NCBI RefSeq assembly: GCF_019112545.1
Contig: NW_025064888.1
Coordinates: 207,383-271,382 of the forward strand
Reading direction: 5' to 3'
Length of the DNA: 64,000 nucleotides
Source: Guyanagaster necrorhizus
Taxonomy: Eukaryota; Basidiomycota; Agaricomycetes; Agaricales; Physalacriaceae
A program made the position numbers and the translations under genes. Positions within the stretch are counted from its first letter, which is position 1. Each line of letters begins with the position of its first letter. The notes under the pieces were generated by a model. It searched no databases. It was not told where the DNA came from and saw nothing but the letters and a program-made list of their open reading frames with translations. Positions 11,656-23,879 of this stretch are shown one piece after another.

Positions 11656-14079
11656 CTATCGCACCATAAACTTGTACGTCGAATAGCCTCCGATGAGTGC
11701 GAAAGTGGCGAGACAGGCAATTATCGAGATGAACCAGGAGTAGCCCTGAGAACGCCGTTATAAACAAGATGGAGATGAGATAAATCTTGACGAGACTCAC
11801 TGGGACACCCTGGCCAGGTACGTGGACGTTCATTCCCCAAAGACCTATTCAACGGATTCAAGCTCGTATAGAACATATTTGACTTTGACACTGAACGTAC
11901 CGGTAACCAAGTTCATCGGAATAAGTATGGTACCAAGTGCAGTCAGTTTCGAGAGGACATCGTTGATCTGGTTGTTGGCATCTGTCATCTCGATAGAGAT
12001 CTGAGCCAGGTAGTTCGAATGAGAGCGAGACAAGATCTTCTCATAGTGGTTGAGATTCTGAGTCATGGTGATAAGATGGTCTTGAATATCTGAGAGGTAG
12101 AGACCCTAGGAAATATCCGTGAAGATGGCGCATTGCACGTAGCTGCGAAGACCTTACAATATCTGAAGTCGGTGCAACTTGCCAATTCTCATTGCACCTC
12201 TTTGCTAATCCTTTTACGACGTCGGCTTTGTTTCCCATAAGCCGAAGCAAGCCCATGACCTTCTTTCTACAGGTCCCGATCCTCCTAAGCATGTCGCTCT
12301 GATCTGCTTCCTTGATAATGAGCACGATCTCATCGATACTGTCGACTTCGTATTCAATATTTTGAATTAATGGGCCGAAAGCGTCGGTAATGTCATCAAT
12401 GAGAGCGTAGGAAATCCAGTCAGAGGTGACGCTGATATAGTCCTTCAGCTGTTTAATGCGCCGACGGACGTTTTGTGGGTGAGGAGTGGGTCGGAAGTGG
12501 AACTATGTCATAGAAGATATAAGGGTTGATAAATGCAACGACACATCAAAAATTCTTACCGATATTGTACCTTCACGGAAAACGATAATATACATATTGA
12601 GTGGTTCTAGATGTGTAGGGCTGTATGGATCTTGGTCAAAACTGCGGAAGCAGACTAAGTAGTAGTTGCGGAAAAGCTCGATCTTCTCGCGAATTTCTTC
12701 CATCTGGATGTCTTCGGTTGTGAGAGGGTGAATTGAGAAAACCTGTAAAGTCGTGAGCGAATCCAGAGGAGCAACAGCATTATGTGACCGTCCACCTTGC
12801 TCAATACTTTCATTTCCTCGTCTGTAGGACTCTGTACATCCAGCCACCACGTTGAACCGTCAAAGTTGCCATTTGGAATCATGCCACCAGTTATCTTATT
12901 GCCAATGTCATAAGAGGGTTTTTCAGCTGGTGGGAAATAACCGTGCGACCCGTTCCTTGGGGCATAACTTTGGCGTCCATCGGTTTGTGCATTGGGACGA
13001 GAATTCGAAGGTGAGGCCGTCGCAATACCGGCAAAGAGGTCTTCGAACGATTGACCGTCGGCGGGTAGCTCGCTAAGACTTCGTGCATGAATGGTAGCGG
13101 AGAGTGCGTTGGAGTAAAAAGAGAAGCGATAAGGCCGGTCATGGCCAGCATTCAGTATGCCAAACCCTGGTCCAGGTGGAACTTGAGCAGGGAGGTCGTC
13201 GGTCGAGGAAGGGAGCTGGATGCCACCAAATGGCATCCCGAGACGACCTGGAAGAGAAGGAGGAACTGTGCCTGCGTTTCCTTCGAACAAAGCAAGCTTC
13301 TTGCCGATGCCTTTGCGCATACGGGGGTTCGAATTGCTCTGACTGAGCTTGCGCTGGCGAGCCGTGCGGGGGGTCGGGATTGTGAAGACTGAAGGACCTG
13401 ATCCTTCTGAAGGACCCTCGTTGGGTAAGTTCCCAATACGTGGCTCTGGTAGAACAAATTTTGTTGCTGGGGATGATATACCCAACGCTGCCTTTTCTGT
13501 CTCTGCGAACTCTTCCATCATTCTAAAGTCGAATCTGGCATGGGAAACATTTGCCTGGTATGTGGGCAGACCGAATGCAGAAGACGGAGGATCATCGTGA
13601 GGTTCGAAGTTAGTGTCAAGACTGACAAGCAAGGATGGATCGTGACTCTGATGAACGTGGCCCCGCAAGTCGACGAAGGATGGCTGTCGTCTTGTTGTCG
13701 CCGCATCTTCTCCAGCATTGTCTGCCTCTGCATCGCCTCGCGCAATGTTAATCTCGTTCTCTTCATTTGGTGAGAGCACCGATATTGGCTGGAATGAGCT
13801 GTCCTGAGGAGCTGGAGTTTCGTATGGTGATAAGACAGGAGATGAGATTATAGTCTCTCGACGGGCTCGGGAAAGATGCATGGCCATGTCAACGTCCATG
13901 GTCCTTTGACGTTCCACTACTTGGGGGTCATTGGGGTCGAAAGAGCGAGCAAGAGTGGGCGAATGTCGAGGACGGTCATCGCTGGGACTAACGTTGTCCC
14001 TGCAACGAACTGGAGAACCGCCTTGCACCGAAGCCGGCGAGGTCGACAGGACAGGAATATCATTTGGGGGGGAGCTCAT
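11656..14079 (-). CDS. CorA-family Mg2+ transporter (fungal Alr1/Mnr2 type)
   Basis: CorA proteins are pentameric channels that carry Mg2+ across the plasma or vacuolar membrane. Inferred exons on the minus strand: 14079-12796, 12742-12560, 12502-12158, 12105-11901, 11844-11801 and 11745-11656, about 716 residues with all phases consistent. The first 400 or so residues are a long, Ser/Pro-rich, probably disordered cytosolic extension, as in Alr1 and Mnr2. The CorA core follows: STWWLDVQSPTDEEM, FSIHPLTTEDIQ, YYLVCFRSFD, then the long stalk helix. TM1 is near residues 650-672, followed by the signature W-GMN (about 675-678) and the loop HVPGQG. TM2 (about 688-710) sits close to the C-terminus. 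I chose the ATG at 14079 (M-S-S-P-P) because the frame upstream has only a TTG. Whether it sits at the plasma membrane (Alr1-like) or vacuole (Mnr2-like) cannot be told. Its 5' side faces the repeat island less than 300 bp away. Confidence 0.92.
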
Positions 14080-14370
14080 CGTCACAGGCAAAACAATGAC
14101 AGAAAAGTAGAAGAGATCGCTCAAAAAGTGCGGAATACACCGACCCTCGGCAATTAGGCTGCCGACACGACACTATGTCGGAATGTCTGCATTTGGCTTT
14201 TCAGGCACAATAAGGTGACATAATGCATTGAAATGCCGGAAAGCCTGACTAGGCCTTGTCGGTCTGAAAGTGCATTAAGTTATGTGCCTGAAAAGCAATG
14301 ACACCTAAAACAGAAATATAGTTACCAATGTCTGATAATGCTTCGGCCCGGTTGTTAAGGCAGAAAATTA
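14080..14370. other. CorA upstream region, last normal DNA before the island
   Basis: About 290 bp with normal CpG content between the CorA start codon and the CpG-free island. It should contain the CorA promoter and leader. It also holds the inverted repeat listed separately. Confidence 0.6.
14196..14296. repeat. Inverted repeat with 14-bp perfect arms
   Basis: The arms GCTTTTCAGGCACA (14196-14209) and its exact reverse complement (14283-14296) enclose 73 bp. The inner flanks continue with a weaker match around AATGCA. This could be a tiny MITE-like relic, or a hairpin in the CorA leader or promoter. I see no clear target duplication. Confidence 0.5.
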
Positions 14371-15090
14371 TGTGATTCATTTCATTTAATTAGGTTCTTA
14401 AACTCATGGATTAATTAATACAATTCAAGCAAATCTAACAGAAAGGACAGCTTAATAAATAATACAGTACAATATAATAGCAAGAGTCAAACCAGCAATC
14501 TTTTATAAAATGATTATATAACAATACAACAGTAATATAAAATAACTATTAGACTATTTAAATATTAATATTAGAGGAAATTGGGCTATTATTATTACTA
14601 TTTTCATTTTGGAGGCTACTGCAGAGAAAGTCCAATGACACAATCACTTTCAATGTGCAGCCAGTAATTTTGCCAGGAATCAAAACTAAACATGTATAGT
14701 TGGTATTATAGATAAAGATAGATTGATGTTTCACTATAGAGAAATGCATTATACACTAGTGTGAGACTCAGAACTTGTAATTAATCCAGAAATATCTTCT
14801 ATTTCTTCTTATACTATTTCCATCCTTATCATGTGCTTTTCAGCCTTTATCATTATCTTATATCCACTAAAATCTCATCAGATTCTATTCAGTCTTGCAG
14901 AAACTGATGCTCATTGAGGATTGAGCCTGTCTATATCTTTAGCACTAGGTCTTTCCTAATTGCCTTCTTCTGAAGCAATCACATGTTATCAGACAATCTA
15001 ATTCAAGTCTACTATTTATCTTCTTTCTCCATCAGTTCTAAATTTCTTCTAATGGAAAGAGAGAGTTCTCTCATTGGATAACTCTCTTAC
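14371..15090. other. AT-rich, CpG-free DNA at the left edge of the island
   Basis: 720 bp of strongly AT-rich sequence with no CpG that I can find and no recognisable coding potential. It is probably very old transposon sequence, but I cannot match it to the elements in this window. Confidence 0.5.
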
Positions 15091-15674
15091 TGTCAGATGA
15101 CAATAACAATCACAGATGCTCTGCACTGCAACTGCCAGGATCTGATACTAACTGATGATAAAGCAAGATGATGAGGATAATAGAGGTGAGATAGAGAAGT
15201 CAGTAGAGTATGCCCATCTATATGAGAGATAACAGGGGTAGTCACACCAAGAATCAAAGAGTTTAGTCAGTATATAGACCTTAGCTCAAGACTAGAGTAT
15301 ATCACTATATACTACTGACTTAAATACTGTATAAAAAAGTCTTAGCTATCTCAAGCCAAGCTATTGTCTCACTGCTGCAGACCAACTACTCATTGTCTAA
15401 TGACAATACCTTTAATCTTATACTGTGTGACTGTGACTTCTACAAGATTTTAATAGAGGGACAATGTAAGTATTCACTATAAATGAGTGTAAGTAATAGT
15501 TGTGGATATTGTGGTAATATACACATACTTCAGGCACAGCAATAGTAGAATGACTGAGGTATGTGAATAACTACAGACAAAGTATATAAGTAATCATAAG
15601 GACAAGAGGTTGATATAAAAGATAAACAATTAAAAGTGAAACATACTGATATAAGGTATAGATATCTTCTAACA
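15091..15674 (-). repeat. 3' LTR of a Ty1/copia element
   Basis: On the minus strand it starts TGTTAGAAGATATC (15674 leftwards) and ends in ATCTGACA, so it has TG...CA ends and is 584 bp long. A purine-rich stretch lies just upstream of its 5' end (reverse complement of 15675-15685), as expected for a polypurine tract. It directly follows copia RNase H coding relics. About 250 bp of it recur at 39,019-39,351 and 57,692-58,083. Confidence 0.7.
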
Positions 15675-15993
15675 CTCTCTTATATCTGAACTACACTATT
15701 GCAACAACATTGAGAGTCTTCAAGTATTGGTTATGCATATCATGAGCCAATGGCTTGATAAACATATCTGCTAGATTCAAGTCATGTTAAATAAACTCAA
15801 TCTTCAAGTCATCATCTTAAATATACTCATGAATAAAGTGCTTTTAAATATTGATGTATTTAATCTTGTGGTGAGACTTTATGTTTGACATCAGAGCCAC
15901 TGCTTCTTGGTTGTCTCTGTAAAGTAGAGCTGGATGAAGCTGCAGAAGTTGGACTTTCTTTATTCATGACATTATCTACATTATCTGCTGCAC
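15675..15993 (-). pseudogene. Ty1/copia RNase H, C-terminal fragment
   Basis: Reading the minus strand through several stops gives typical copia RNase H blocks: YRDNQEAVAL near 15,915, HHKIKYINI near 15,860, HFIHEYI near 15,825, then LADMFIKPLAHDMHNQYLK near 15,745, which is the usual end of copia polyproteins just before the 3' LTR. The upstream half of the same domain lies at 36,543 and beyond; the reading continues from ...AEAKYILLTCIM into AVQQIM across the gap. The element was therefore split by the 20.5-kb block between them. Confidence 0.8.
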
Positions 15994-16338
15994 TGTTAGA
16001 TCTGCTCAACACATGACTCTAAACATATAATAAACTGATGCTATGTCAAATTTGTACAACTACATCAGAGTCCACTTTTGTGTGTATTGAGTAGTGATAG
16101 ATCAAGGCTGTATAAATTAGGCTTGAGAGAAGAAGAGTGATATAAATAAACTTTAGCTCAAAGCTAGTCTACTACAGTGAGAGCTACACTACTTATATAT
16201 GTTTTCTGTATATGATAAATATAGTTTCTACTAATTGTGTGTTTCTGTACTATAGTGCTATAGTGTCTGATCATCAAATGTGAGACAATAGGATATTGTC
16301 TGTTGGTGAAGCATCTATTGCATGTTAAAGAATAATAG
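15994..16338 (-). repeat. Truncated LTR of gypsy family B
   Basis: It starts TGTTAGATCTGCTCAACA and closely follows the LTR at 36,060-36,542 for about 345 bp, then stops where another LTR begins. It should be the 3' LTR of the element whose 5' LTR is 36,060-36,542. The 5 bp to its left (TGCAC, 15989-15993) and the 5 bp right of 36,542 (TGCAT) match as a target duplication with one transition. Confidence 0.65.
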
Positions 16339-16727
16339 TGTAAATGTTGCAATAGTGACTATCTATATTATTTTCACACTGTTTCCACATCTTTATTGTC
16401 CTGCAATCATGCCTTTTAACAACTGATCTACTGTTGCTCATTCTTAATTGTTTCAGGCATGAACACCAGATGTTTGTTGTATGATTAGCATATGATAGTA
16501 TATTTATAGAAAACTCAGACATGTATTTAAGTAGCTTAGCTGTGGCCTTAAGCTCCAGCTTTAGACTAAAGTTTATCCTTTCCAATCTACTAAGATCTGA
16601 CTCTAAGCATTGCTCAACTGATTGCATAAGCATTAGCTTACACATCTAAGCTATAGTAAGTAGTGCTTGCCTGAATGTGAGGCACACTCTTATATTTGGT
16701 CTTATTTGTTATAGTTAGTTGCTAACA
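16339..16727 (+). repeat. LTR of gypsy family D (5' LTR)
   Basis: A divergent LTR with TG...CA ends and a TATA box, TATTTAAG (16524-16531). The 13-mer AGCTTTAGACTAA (16557-16569) lies 33 bp downstream of the TATA box. The right end (TAACA) is fixed by the adjacent primer-binding site. The left end is less sure because the LTR truncates another LTR. Confidence 0.55.
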
Positions 16728-16728
16728 A

Positions 16729-16741
16729 TTAGTCTAAAGCT
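16729..16741 (+). other. Primer-binding site of family D (self-priming type)
   Basis: TTAGTCTAAAGCT starts one base after the LTR end. It is the exact reverse complement of AGCTTTAGACTAA at 16557-16569, near the predicted transcript start in the same LTR. This is the arrangement known from Tf1. Confidence 0.6.
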
Positions 16742-16778
16742 TGACTGCCTTTCTCTCAGCTAATGCTGAGAGTACTAC

Positions 16779-18492
16779 ATGGAACCTGCCTTATACTTTG
16801 CTATTGCAGTCTTTCTGACCATCTTCATAGCCATACTGGTCATCCTTTACATCATCTACATCTACAGATGAGAGATTCACAACTAATACTGCAATCTACT
16901 GGTCCTCTAGAGATCTTCCTCTACTGCTTGACTTTTCTAATCCTGACCACCTCAGTATACCACCACCCAGCATTATGATGTCTCAGAAACATCATATGCT
17001 ATTGACATACTCTATCAGATTGAAATGACTCATATCTAAGATGAGCAGGAAGTCCAACTTTCTGTTGAAAATACACCAGATGGTGTCCACTTTGTGGACA
17101 TCAAGACAGAAGAAGAAAACATTCTTTGAAGAAACTATAGCACACAAGCATCACTAATTGAGATCACTGATAATGATCTTTATGAGAGCTTTGACTATAG
17201 TGGGTGAGCTCTGGCTATAGAGGATGGACAAGAAAGCCCCATGAATGTATGTGAATCCCACATATCTTTTGACCAGAAAAGCAGCCCTATCATCATCAGT
17301 TCCAATGACAAATCTGAACATGAGACTCTTCAGCCTTCCTGAAGGCATGAAACTCCCATTCTATGCCTCTTTTGACTATGACTGGTCACATCAGAGTCTA
17401 GCTCTGGTAGCTCTGACATTTCTCTTGTTGCAAGATAAGAAACCACTGAGCCTTGTGGACCAAGTCTGCAATGAGTATTTAGTGAGAAGTGCACTTCTTC
17501 TCCTTCCTATTCCCTTCTCTTTTGACTCTTCTCAGGTCATGACCCTGGATCTAGGCTTCACAGCTCAGGCCCTTCTACCAATATGACTGATCAAGCTAGA
17601 GACACCATTAAGCAACTTCAGAATGCTGAAGCATGCTATTAAGCTAGCTGCAGGGAATAAAGGCTTAGTCAGCAACTAATAGCCTATCAGCATTATGAGC
17701 AGAAACTTGCACAAGATTTATAGGGCTACACTATTGACAGCTAGAAGCATCCATGCTCCTGGTACACCAGCAACCACTATCTCCAGCAGGTTGCCTATCT
17801 CTATCCTGACAGTTCAGCTTTTTATGCTAAGCTTTTCACTAGTGGCAGTTGTCATCTCACACCAGTCATCTTTATGCATGATTCAGCAGAGTAGCAGCAT
17901 CTTCATGTGCTCTATAATGACTAGAGGACCTTCAGAGCTTGAGTTCATCATCAAAATAGAGCATGAGTGGAAGTAAAGAGAGTGAGTGGCTGCAGGAGAA
18001 GTATTAGAAAATATGGGAGGAGATGGCATATATGCTGCTTAAAGAAGCATCATAGCACATGATGGATCTGAGTTACTGCTGGGTGGAGACTCAGTGGCTG
18101 AAAGAGTGAGATGAAATTTTCAAGTACAATATGATGGCTATGACTATATTTAAATTCAATTCACAATTCTCTCTCAGACTATATCAAATGCCAGTGCTAT
18201 ACAAGTCAAAATAGCAGCATGAACCTATGCTGGCCAGTCTGCCATCTCAGCCCACAATGCCAAATCCTTGAGTCTATAGCCTATGACTCTATGCCAGGGC
18301 TGGCAATAGCCAAGCCAGACTCTCTGGTGAAAGCAAAGAGCCAGAACAGACTCTATTGCCTGACTCCTGACTGACCTTACAAAGTTCAGGCAGCTCAGCC
18401 TAAACATCTGAAGATAACTCCAGCCTGTGGTCTCTCTCTTACAGACTATCAGACTCTCTCCAATGGCTGACAAGCACTATGGACAATGATAC
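16779..18492 (+). pseudogene. Family D gag relic with N-terminal membrane helix
   Basis: An ATG at 16779 opens M-E-P-A-L followed by about 26 strongly hydrophobic residues (ALYFAIAVFLTIFIAILVIL and on), then an Arg and a stop near 16,872. After that the plus strand has only broken frames, with Ser/Pro-rich and acidic stretches like the gag leaders of the other elements here. No capsid or zinc knuckle is visible before another LTR cuts the relic at 18,493. Assignment to gag rests on position directly behind LTR and primer-binding site, and on the shared architecture. Confidence 0.5.
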
Positions 18493-18945
18493 TGTTAGAT
18501 CTAACTGGCACATGATCTGAACATGTGATAAACTAGTGCTGTATTATATTCATACAGTCATATTAGAGTTCACTGAATATGTTCTTGATGGGCAAGTGCT
18601 TTAAAGCCAGAGATAGATTAGGCTCAAGAGAAGATAGTGTGAGATAAACTTATAGCTCAAAGCTAGACTACTACAGTGAGAGCTATCCTACTTATATACT
18701 GTTCAGCTTGTAATAAATATAACTACTATCTATTGTGCCATTTTATGCTAGAATACTGATCCTGTCTGGTTGTCAGAGATAAGACAATGGGAAATTGTCT
18801 GTAGGTAAGATGACTGAGTACAATGGCACTCTATCTGTTGTGATTATCTAATTCTTTCCATGCTCTTTAGAAAAGCACTCAAGATAAGATAAGTGCTCTG
18901 ATAAGATAAGAAGAAAAAGAATAAAATATGGAGAAAATCATAATA
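18493..18945 (-). repeat. 3' LTR of a family B-like gypsy element
   Basis: It begins TGTTAGATCTAACTGG and ends AAATCATAATA in plus-strand reading. Its distal part (repeated GATAAGATAAG) matches family B. On its right side follows the reverse complement of a polypurine tract (CTCTCTTAAGATC) and chromodomain-end sequence, so it is a 3' LTR of a minus-strand element. Confidence 0.7.
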
Positions 18946-19270
18946 TCACCTCTCTTAAGATCATCATCCTGATGGATCAGTTGATGGAAGTTTTATAGTC
19001 ACATATAGCATTATTCATGATCATGTTACATTCATGGATCTATTGATTGGATTCTGGTCTGTATCCTTTTCACTTAACTAAATAATAAATTCTCATAGGT
19101 CTGCTTTTTTAGGCAGTCTCACAATATGTGCCTCTTCTGTCCACAGTTGAAGCATTTCTCCTCCTTCTTTAGTTGATCTATGTCTATCAGCTTTTTGCTT
19201 CTAATGTATGTATGTTGTCTCAGTTTCAGTCTTCTGGATCTTATAGGAGGGGGTACCAGTTGACAAGATG
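18946..19270 (-). pseudogene. Chromodomain tail fused to gag zinc-knuckle fragment
   Basis: About 150 bp next to the LTR correspond to the end of pol and the polypurine tract. Near 19,100 the sequence jumps to gag: the minus-strand frame 19,304-19,119 includes EEKCFNCGQKRHI, a CCHC knuckle. All of RT and integrase is missing, so a large internal deletion, or a junction between two elements, lies near 19,100. The gag fragment is interrupted at 19,270 by the complete element that follows and resumes at 27,475. Confidence 0.7.
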
Positions 19271-19729
19271 TATTAGGCTCAAACCATATGTGATCTAAAT
19301 ACATGATAAACTGATATGGTTTTGTGCTTGAACCTTTGCATCAGAGTCTACTTGTTGTGTCTAGTTGATCAAGTACTTCAAGGCTTTATAGAGTAGCTTG
19401 AGAGTAGAATGAGAATGAGTAAACTTTAGCTTGAAGCTGAGGTTATACTAGCAAGAGCTATCCTACTTATATACTGTATATCATTGGGTTAAATATAAGA
19501 CTACCTATTGTGCATTTCTAAGTCCTTGTACCCATTGTTTTTGAGCATCACTACTGTCCACAAAAGATCAATTGTATGTTGTTGAGGGCTGATTGCTATA
19601 TTGGAGGACAATGACAGATTGGCTTGTTGTGCTAACTAAGTCTCTTCCTCAGTCTTAAGCACTGGTATAGGCACCCTGACTAAGTATAAATAGGAGTCAA
19701 TATGAGAAAAAAATAAGAAAATCATAATA
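19271..19729 (-). repeat. E1 3' LTR
   Basis: Pairs with 27,016-27,474. The reverse complement of the polypurine tract (TTACCCTCTCCTTAAG) follows on its right. The internal 13-mer here reads TTAGCTTGAAGCT (19,426-19,438), a TG variant of the CA form in the 5' LTR. Confidence 0.85.
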
Positions 19730-19759
19730 TTACCCTCTCCTTAAGATCATTATCCTAAT

Positions 19760-22700
19760 AGCTTAATTTAGAGATAATTTATATTTGCATATGGCATTGT
19801 TTATATGCATTCATTTTTCATTCACCCATTGGTTAGATTTCAGACTATAGCCCTTCCAACTGACCAAGTAGTTGACTGTGATTGTTATTCCACTCTCTCA
19901 AGCACATATTTTTCAGAGTTTGTGATTTAAAATTTGTTCAATTTTATAATGCTCTTCATTATCAATAAGGTTGGAAGGTGGAGGCAGTGGCCATTCTTGA
20001 TTTGGGAAGGCTGAGATAATGAAGAATAACAGGAGTAATTCATTAAAAACATTGTGTATCTTCCAGTTGACTGAAAGACATAGTTTATATGCTAAGGCAC
20101 TAACTTTGGCAGTGATGATGAAGAGGCCAGTGTGTTTGTTGGCAATTTTTCATTTTGGTCAGAGAAGATAGAGGTTAGTGGTGTTCAACCAGATCTTATC
20201 ATTTACATTATAGGTATAAGCAAAAGATCAATATTTGTTGTATTATTTTTTCATAGTGGTAGCTGCCTTTTTGAGAGTGGTCTGGGTTTCTTCATGGATC
20301 TTGGACATGGTTGAGATGAAGTTGAAGGAGATGGGTGTAGTGATATAGATACACTGAGTCTGTGAGATATTAGGATGCTATCTATAGTTGATGAAGAATA
20401 GTGTTTTGTCAGTTGTGGAGTGGACACAATTGTTGTGTTGAAAGGCTGTGAGAGTGAGCCATTTGATCTAATCATCTTGTTGGTAGTTAATAAAGAGTCA
20501 GAGGTATTTTTTGACCTCTTGATTAACTTGCTCTGTTTGCCCATCAGTTTAGAGATAGTAAGCTATGGAGGCATTGTGTTAAATATTGAGAAGCTTATAT
20601 AAGTCATTCAAAAACTTAGAGATGAATTGTGAGCCCTGGTCAGATATGACCATCTGTAGCATCCTGTATTTTACATACACTTCATCATACAGGATTTTTG
20701 CCCATCCTTCTGAGTTCAGCTTCATAGAGCATGCAATCAGGATAATGGCTTTCAAGAAGCAGTCAACTATAATGAGGATGGTGTCATAGCTATTGCAATC
20801 TGGTAGTCCTGTGACCATGTCCACTGAGATGTGAGTCTATGAGGATTGCAGGATCTTATTTGGATGGAGGGGAGTGATCTGGGGTTGCATTGATATCTTC
20901 TCTTGTTAATATGTTTTGCATTCTTTTATGTATTTTTTGATGTCTTGACCTATTTTCAGCCACCAGTATTCATGTAGGACTAATTCCTTAGTCTTAGCAA
21001 TATCTGGATGTCTGGCCATCATATGGTTATGACTCATAGTGATGATCTCACCATGGAGTTGTTTATCCCTCAGGATGTAGATCTGTCCATCATAACAGAT
21101 CAACTCTCCTTCCTGTGCTAGTCCTCATTTATAATTGAGCAATAGGGCAATCCATTGATCTCATTTGCCATGATTCCTTGTGGTGCTCTTGATTCATTTA
21201 TAGATCTCCTCCTCTGTTGGCATTATCATTGCTCAAAAATGTTTGGGTTTTAATAATATAACCCTCTTGTTATTCTCCTTGGTTGTGATCTGCACATTGG
21301 CTGAGGAGATTAGCCTTTTTGTTTGCTATTCCAGCCTTGTGATGTAGAGTGTACTGGTATTGGCTCAGTTCTGTTATCTAATGAGCTTGTCAGCAGTTAA
21401 GCTTCTGTGGTTGTCAAAAATATCAGAGATTCTGGTGATCAGTCTAGATCTCAAAGATTTGTGTCATCTCAATCAAGTAATGCCACCACTCCTCCAGAAT
21501 GAGCATTATAGCTAATAGTTTTTTGTTGTATATCATATAGTTTTGTTCCATGATTGTGAGTGCTTTAGAGAGGAAAGCTACTGGTTGCCACTTCCTATCC
21601 TGTTCCTGGGACAGTATGGATCTAACTGCTTCTTTGCTTGAGTTGGAATGGTAAGGATGATGTCTTCAGCTAGGCAGCACTTCAGATCATCAAATACAGC
21701 TTGTTGTGAGTGCTTCTATGACCAAGAGGCATTCTCAGTCAACTGTGTCATTAGTCATGATTTTACTGTAGTCTCAGATGAAGCATCAGTAAAAGTTGGT
21801 AAACCCTAAGAATACTTGAAGTTCCTTTTTCTTCATCAGCACCAGCCATTCAGCTACTCCAGCAATCTTGATGAGATCCATTCAAATGCTTCCTTCACTG
21901 ATTATGATGCTGAGATACTCTGTTTCCAAGATCTTGAATTTGCACTTTTCAGCTTTGAGGAAGAGTTTATGTTTTCACATTAGTGTGAGTATTTGTTAGA
22001 CTAGTTGCTGGTATTCTGTTTGGTTTTTTGACATGATAAGGATATTATCCAAATAGATTGTAATCCTTCCAGTTGCAATGAGATCTTTGAAGATATTGTT
22101 CATCATCCACTGGAAGGTAGCAGATGAGTTTATAAGTCTGAAGAACATGACCATGGGCTCAAAAAGTCTCTGGTTCATTCTGAATGCTGTCTTCCACTTG
22201 TCTCCTTTTTTAATCTGTACATTGTTGTATTCTCATTGGACATCCAGCTTTGTATAATATTTGTCCCTCTACAGCTTGTCCATTAGTTCAGAAATTAAGG
22301 AGAGCAGATAATAATTCTTGATCATTATCTCATTTAACTTCTAGTAATCTTAGACCAGCCAGAGTTTTTCATCCTTCTTTTTGACAAAGAAGAATAGTGA
22401 AGCCATCAGTGACTTCAAGAGTCAGATTCATCTGCTAGAGAGGTTCTCTTCTAGAAACTTATCAAGTTCCTGTTGTTCAGTATTACTGAGAGGATATGTT
22501 TTGCAATCAAGATTGGCATTTACATTTGAGATAAGCTTGATAGTATGATCTCATAGCTTTGGTTCTGGTAACTTGTCAAAGTTTTCCTTCTTGAACAAGT
22601 CCTGATAGTCTCAGGCCTATTCTAGGACCATTTTCTTGAATGTTTTCTTCTTCTTATCAGCATTGGTTTTGGTGGCTAGATCATTGGCATGATAAATAGT

Positions 22701-23160
22701 CCAAATATGGAGGACCTGCTGTACATCCACTGCTAGGATTGTTTTTCTGTCCTTTATTTCTTCATCCCACCTATCCTCCAGATCATCATCAGGTAACTCA
22801 AAGGGGATTTTTTGGCATTTGCATCAGATGAAGATGATTCATCCAGATTTTCAATTGACCAAGAGATTGTGTCTGATCAACTAGTCATGTCTGAGAAATA
22901 CCTTCTTTGTTCCTAAGTCTGTTACAGCCAAGTCAATCTGTTTGGAATGATCTCTGATGATGAGTTGTAACTCAATAAATTCAGTAATTGAGCTGGCTTA
23001 GTTTTTTGTGCTGTCAGCATTATACACTAGAATTGGAGTTACAATAGCTTGAGTTGGGAGTTTGTGCTTATCAATGAAAGCATGATTAATTGAGCTGCCA
23101 ATGCAGCTGCTGTTAATCAGAGTGGTGACCACATAGGTGGATTGATTAGTCAAGGTCTTT
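19760..23160 (-). pseudogene. E1 pol relic (protease to chromodomain)
   Basis: Many stops, but all domains are recognisable on the minus strand. The chromodomain core YLVSWKGYSLKSNQWV is near 19,810-19,880. Integrase spans about 20,100-21,150: zinc-binding HPDIAKTKELVLHEYWW near 20,960, the catalytic stretch MDMVTGLPDCNSYDTI near 20,800 and ISDQGSQFISKFL near 20,620. RNase H lies about 21,320-21,750. RT lies about 21,790-22,450, with MVMFFRLINSSATFQWMMN. The RT active site reads YLDN instead of YLDD (about 22,045). Protease lies about 22,860-23,160. This copy cannot be active. Confidence 0.85.
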
Positions 23161-23879
23161 ATTTGAGCCTTGGTGGTTAGGTTCTACCCTGGGGTCTTCA
23201 TTTATTGAATGTATTTTCAGGATCCATGGAGTTCATTGAGCTATTTCAGGGCTCAGTATTATTCTGCTCTTCTCATGTCTTCTACTATCTTGTCTACTAC
23301 TTCTTTGGCCTTAGCCTTATATACCCAATTCTTGAGTACAGTCTTAGTGATTAGATTCTACCCTGGAGTCTTTATTTATCAAATGTATCTTCAGGATCCA
23401 TGGAGTTTATTGAGCTATTTCAGAACTCAGTATCATTCTACTCTCCTCATGCCTTCTACCATCTTGTCTACTACTTCTTTAGCTCTGGTCTTATATACCT
23501 AATTCTTGAGTACAGCCTTGGCTTCTTCTTCTATCCATGCATCTCTGATGGCTCTCTAAGTCTATTTGATATCAAATAGTTTGAGCCATCCAGTAGAGGT
23601 CTCTCCCTCTGTTTGGCCTGAAGGCAGTTGAGTTTTTTCTGTTAGTCATTTTGATATAGGTGCAGTAGATGAACAAATGAGTATATTCAAATGCATAGAT
23701 AAGTTAGACATAGAAGCTCCTACAGAGATACTATTAGTCTGTCCCACAGCTACTGATTACACACCATTCTGTCTGGCTGACCCAGTGAGACTATTCACTG
23801 GTCAACCCCATCTTTTACTTCTTCAACCTTCATGTCCTTACTGAGCTCTTCTTCTTCCTTCTGTAACTCAGCAATCTGC

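Noticed and set aside
14079..14124. An earlier CorA start at 14,124
   Set aside because: The codon is TTG. The first in-frame ATG is at 14,079, and the extra residues are not needed for any domain.
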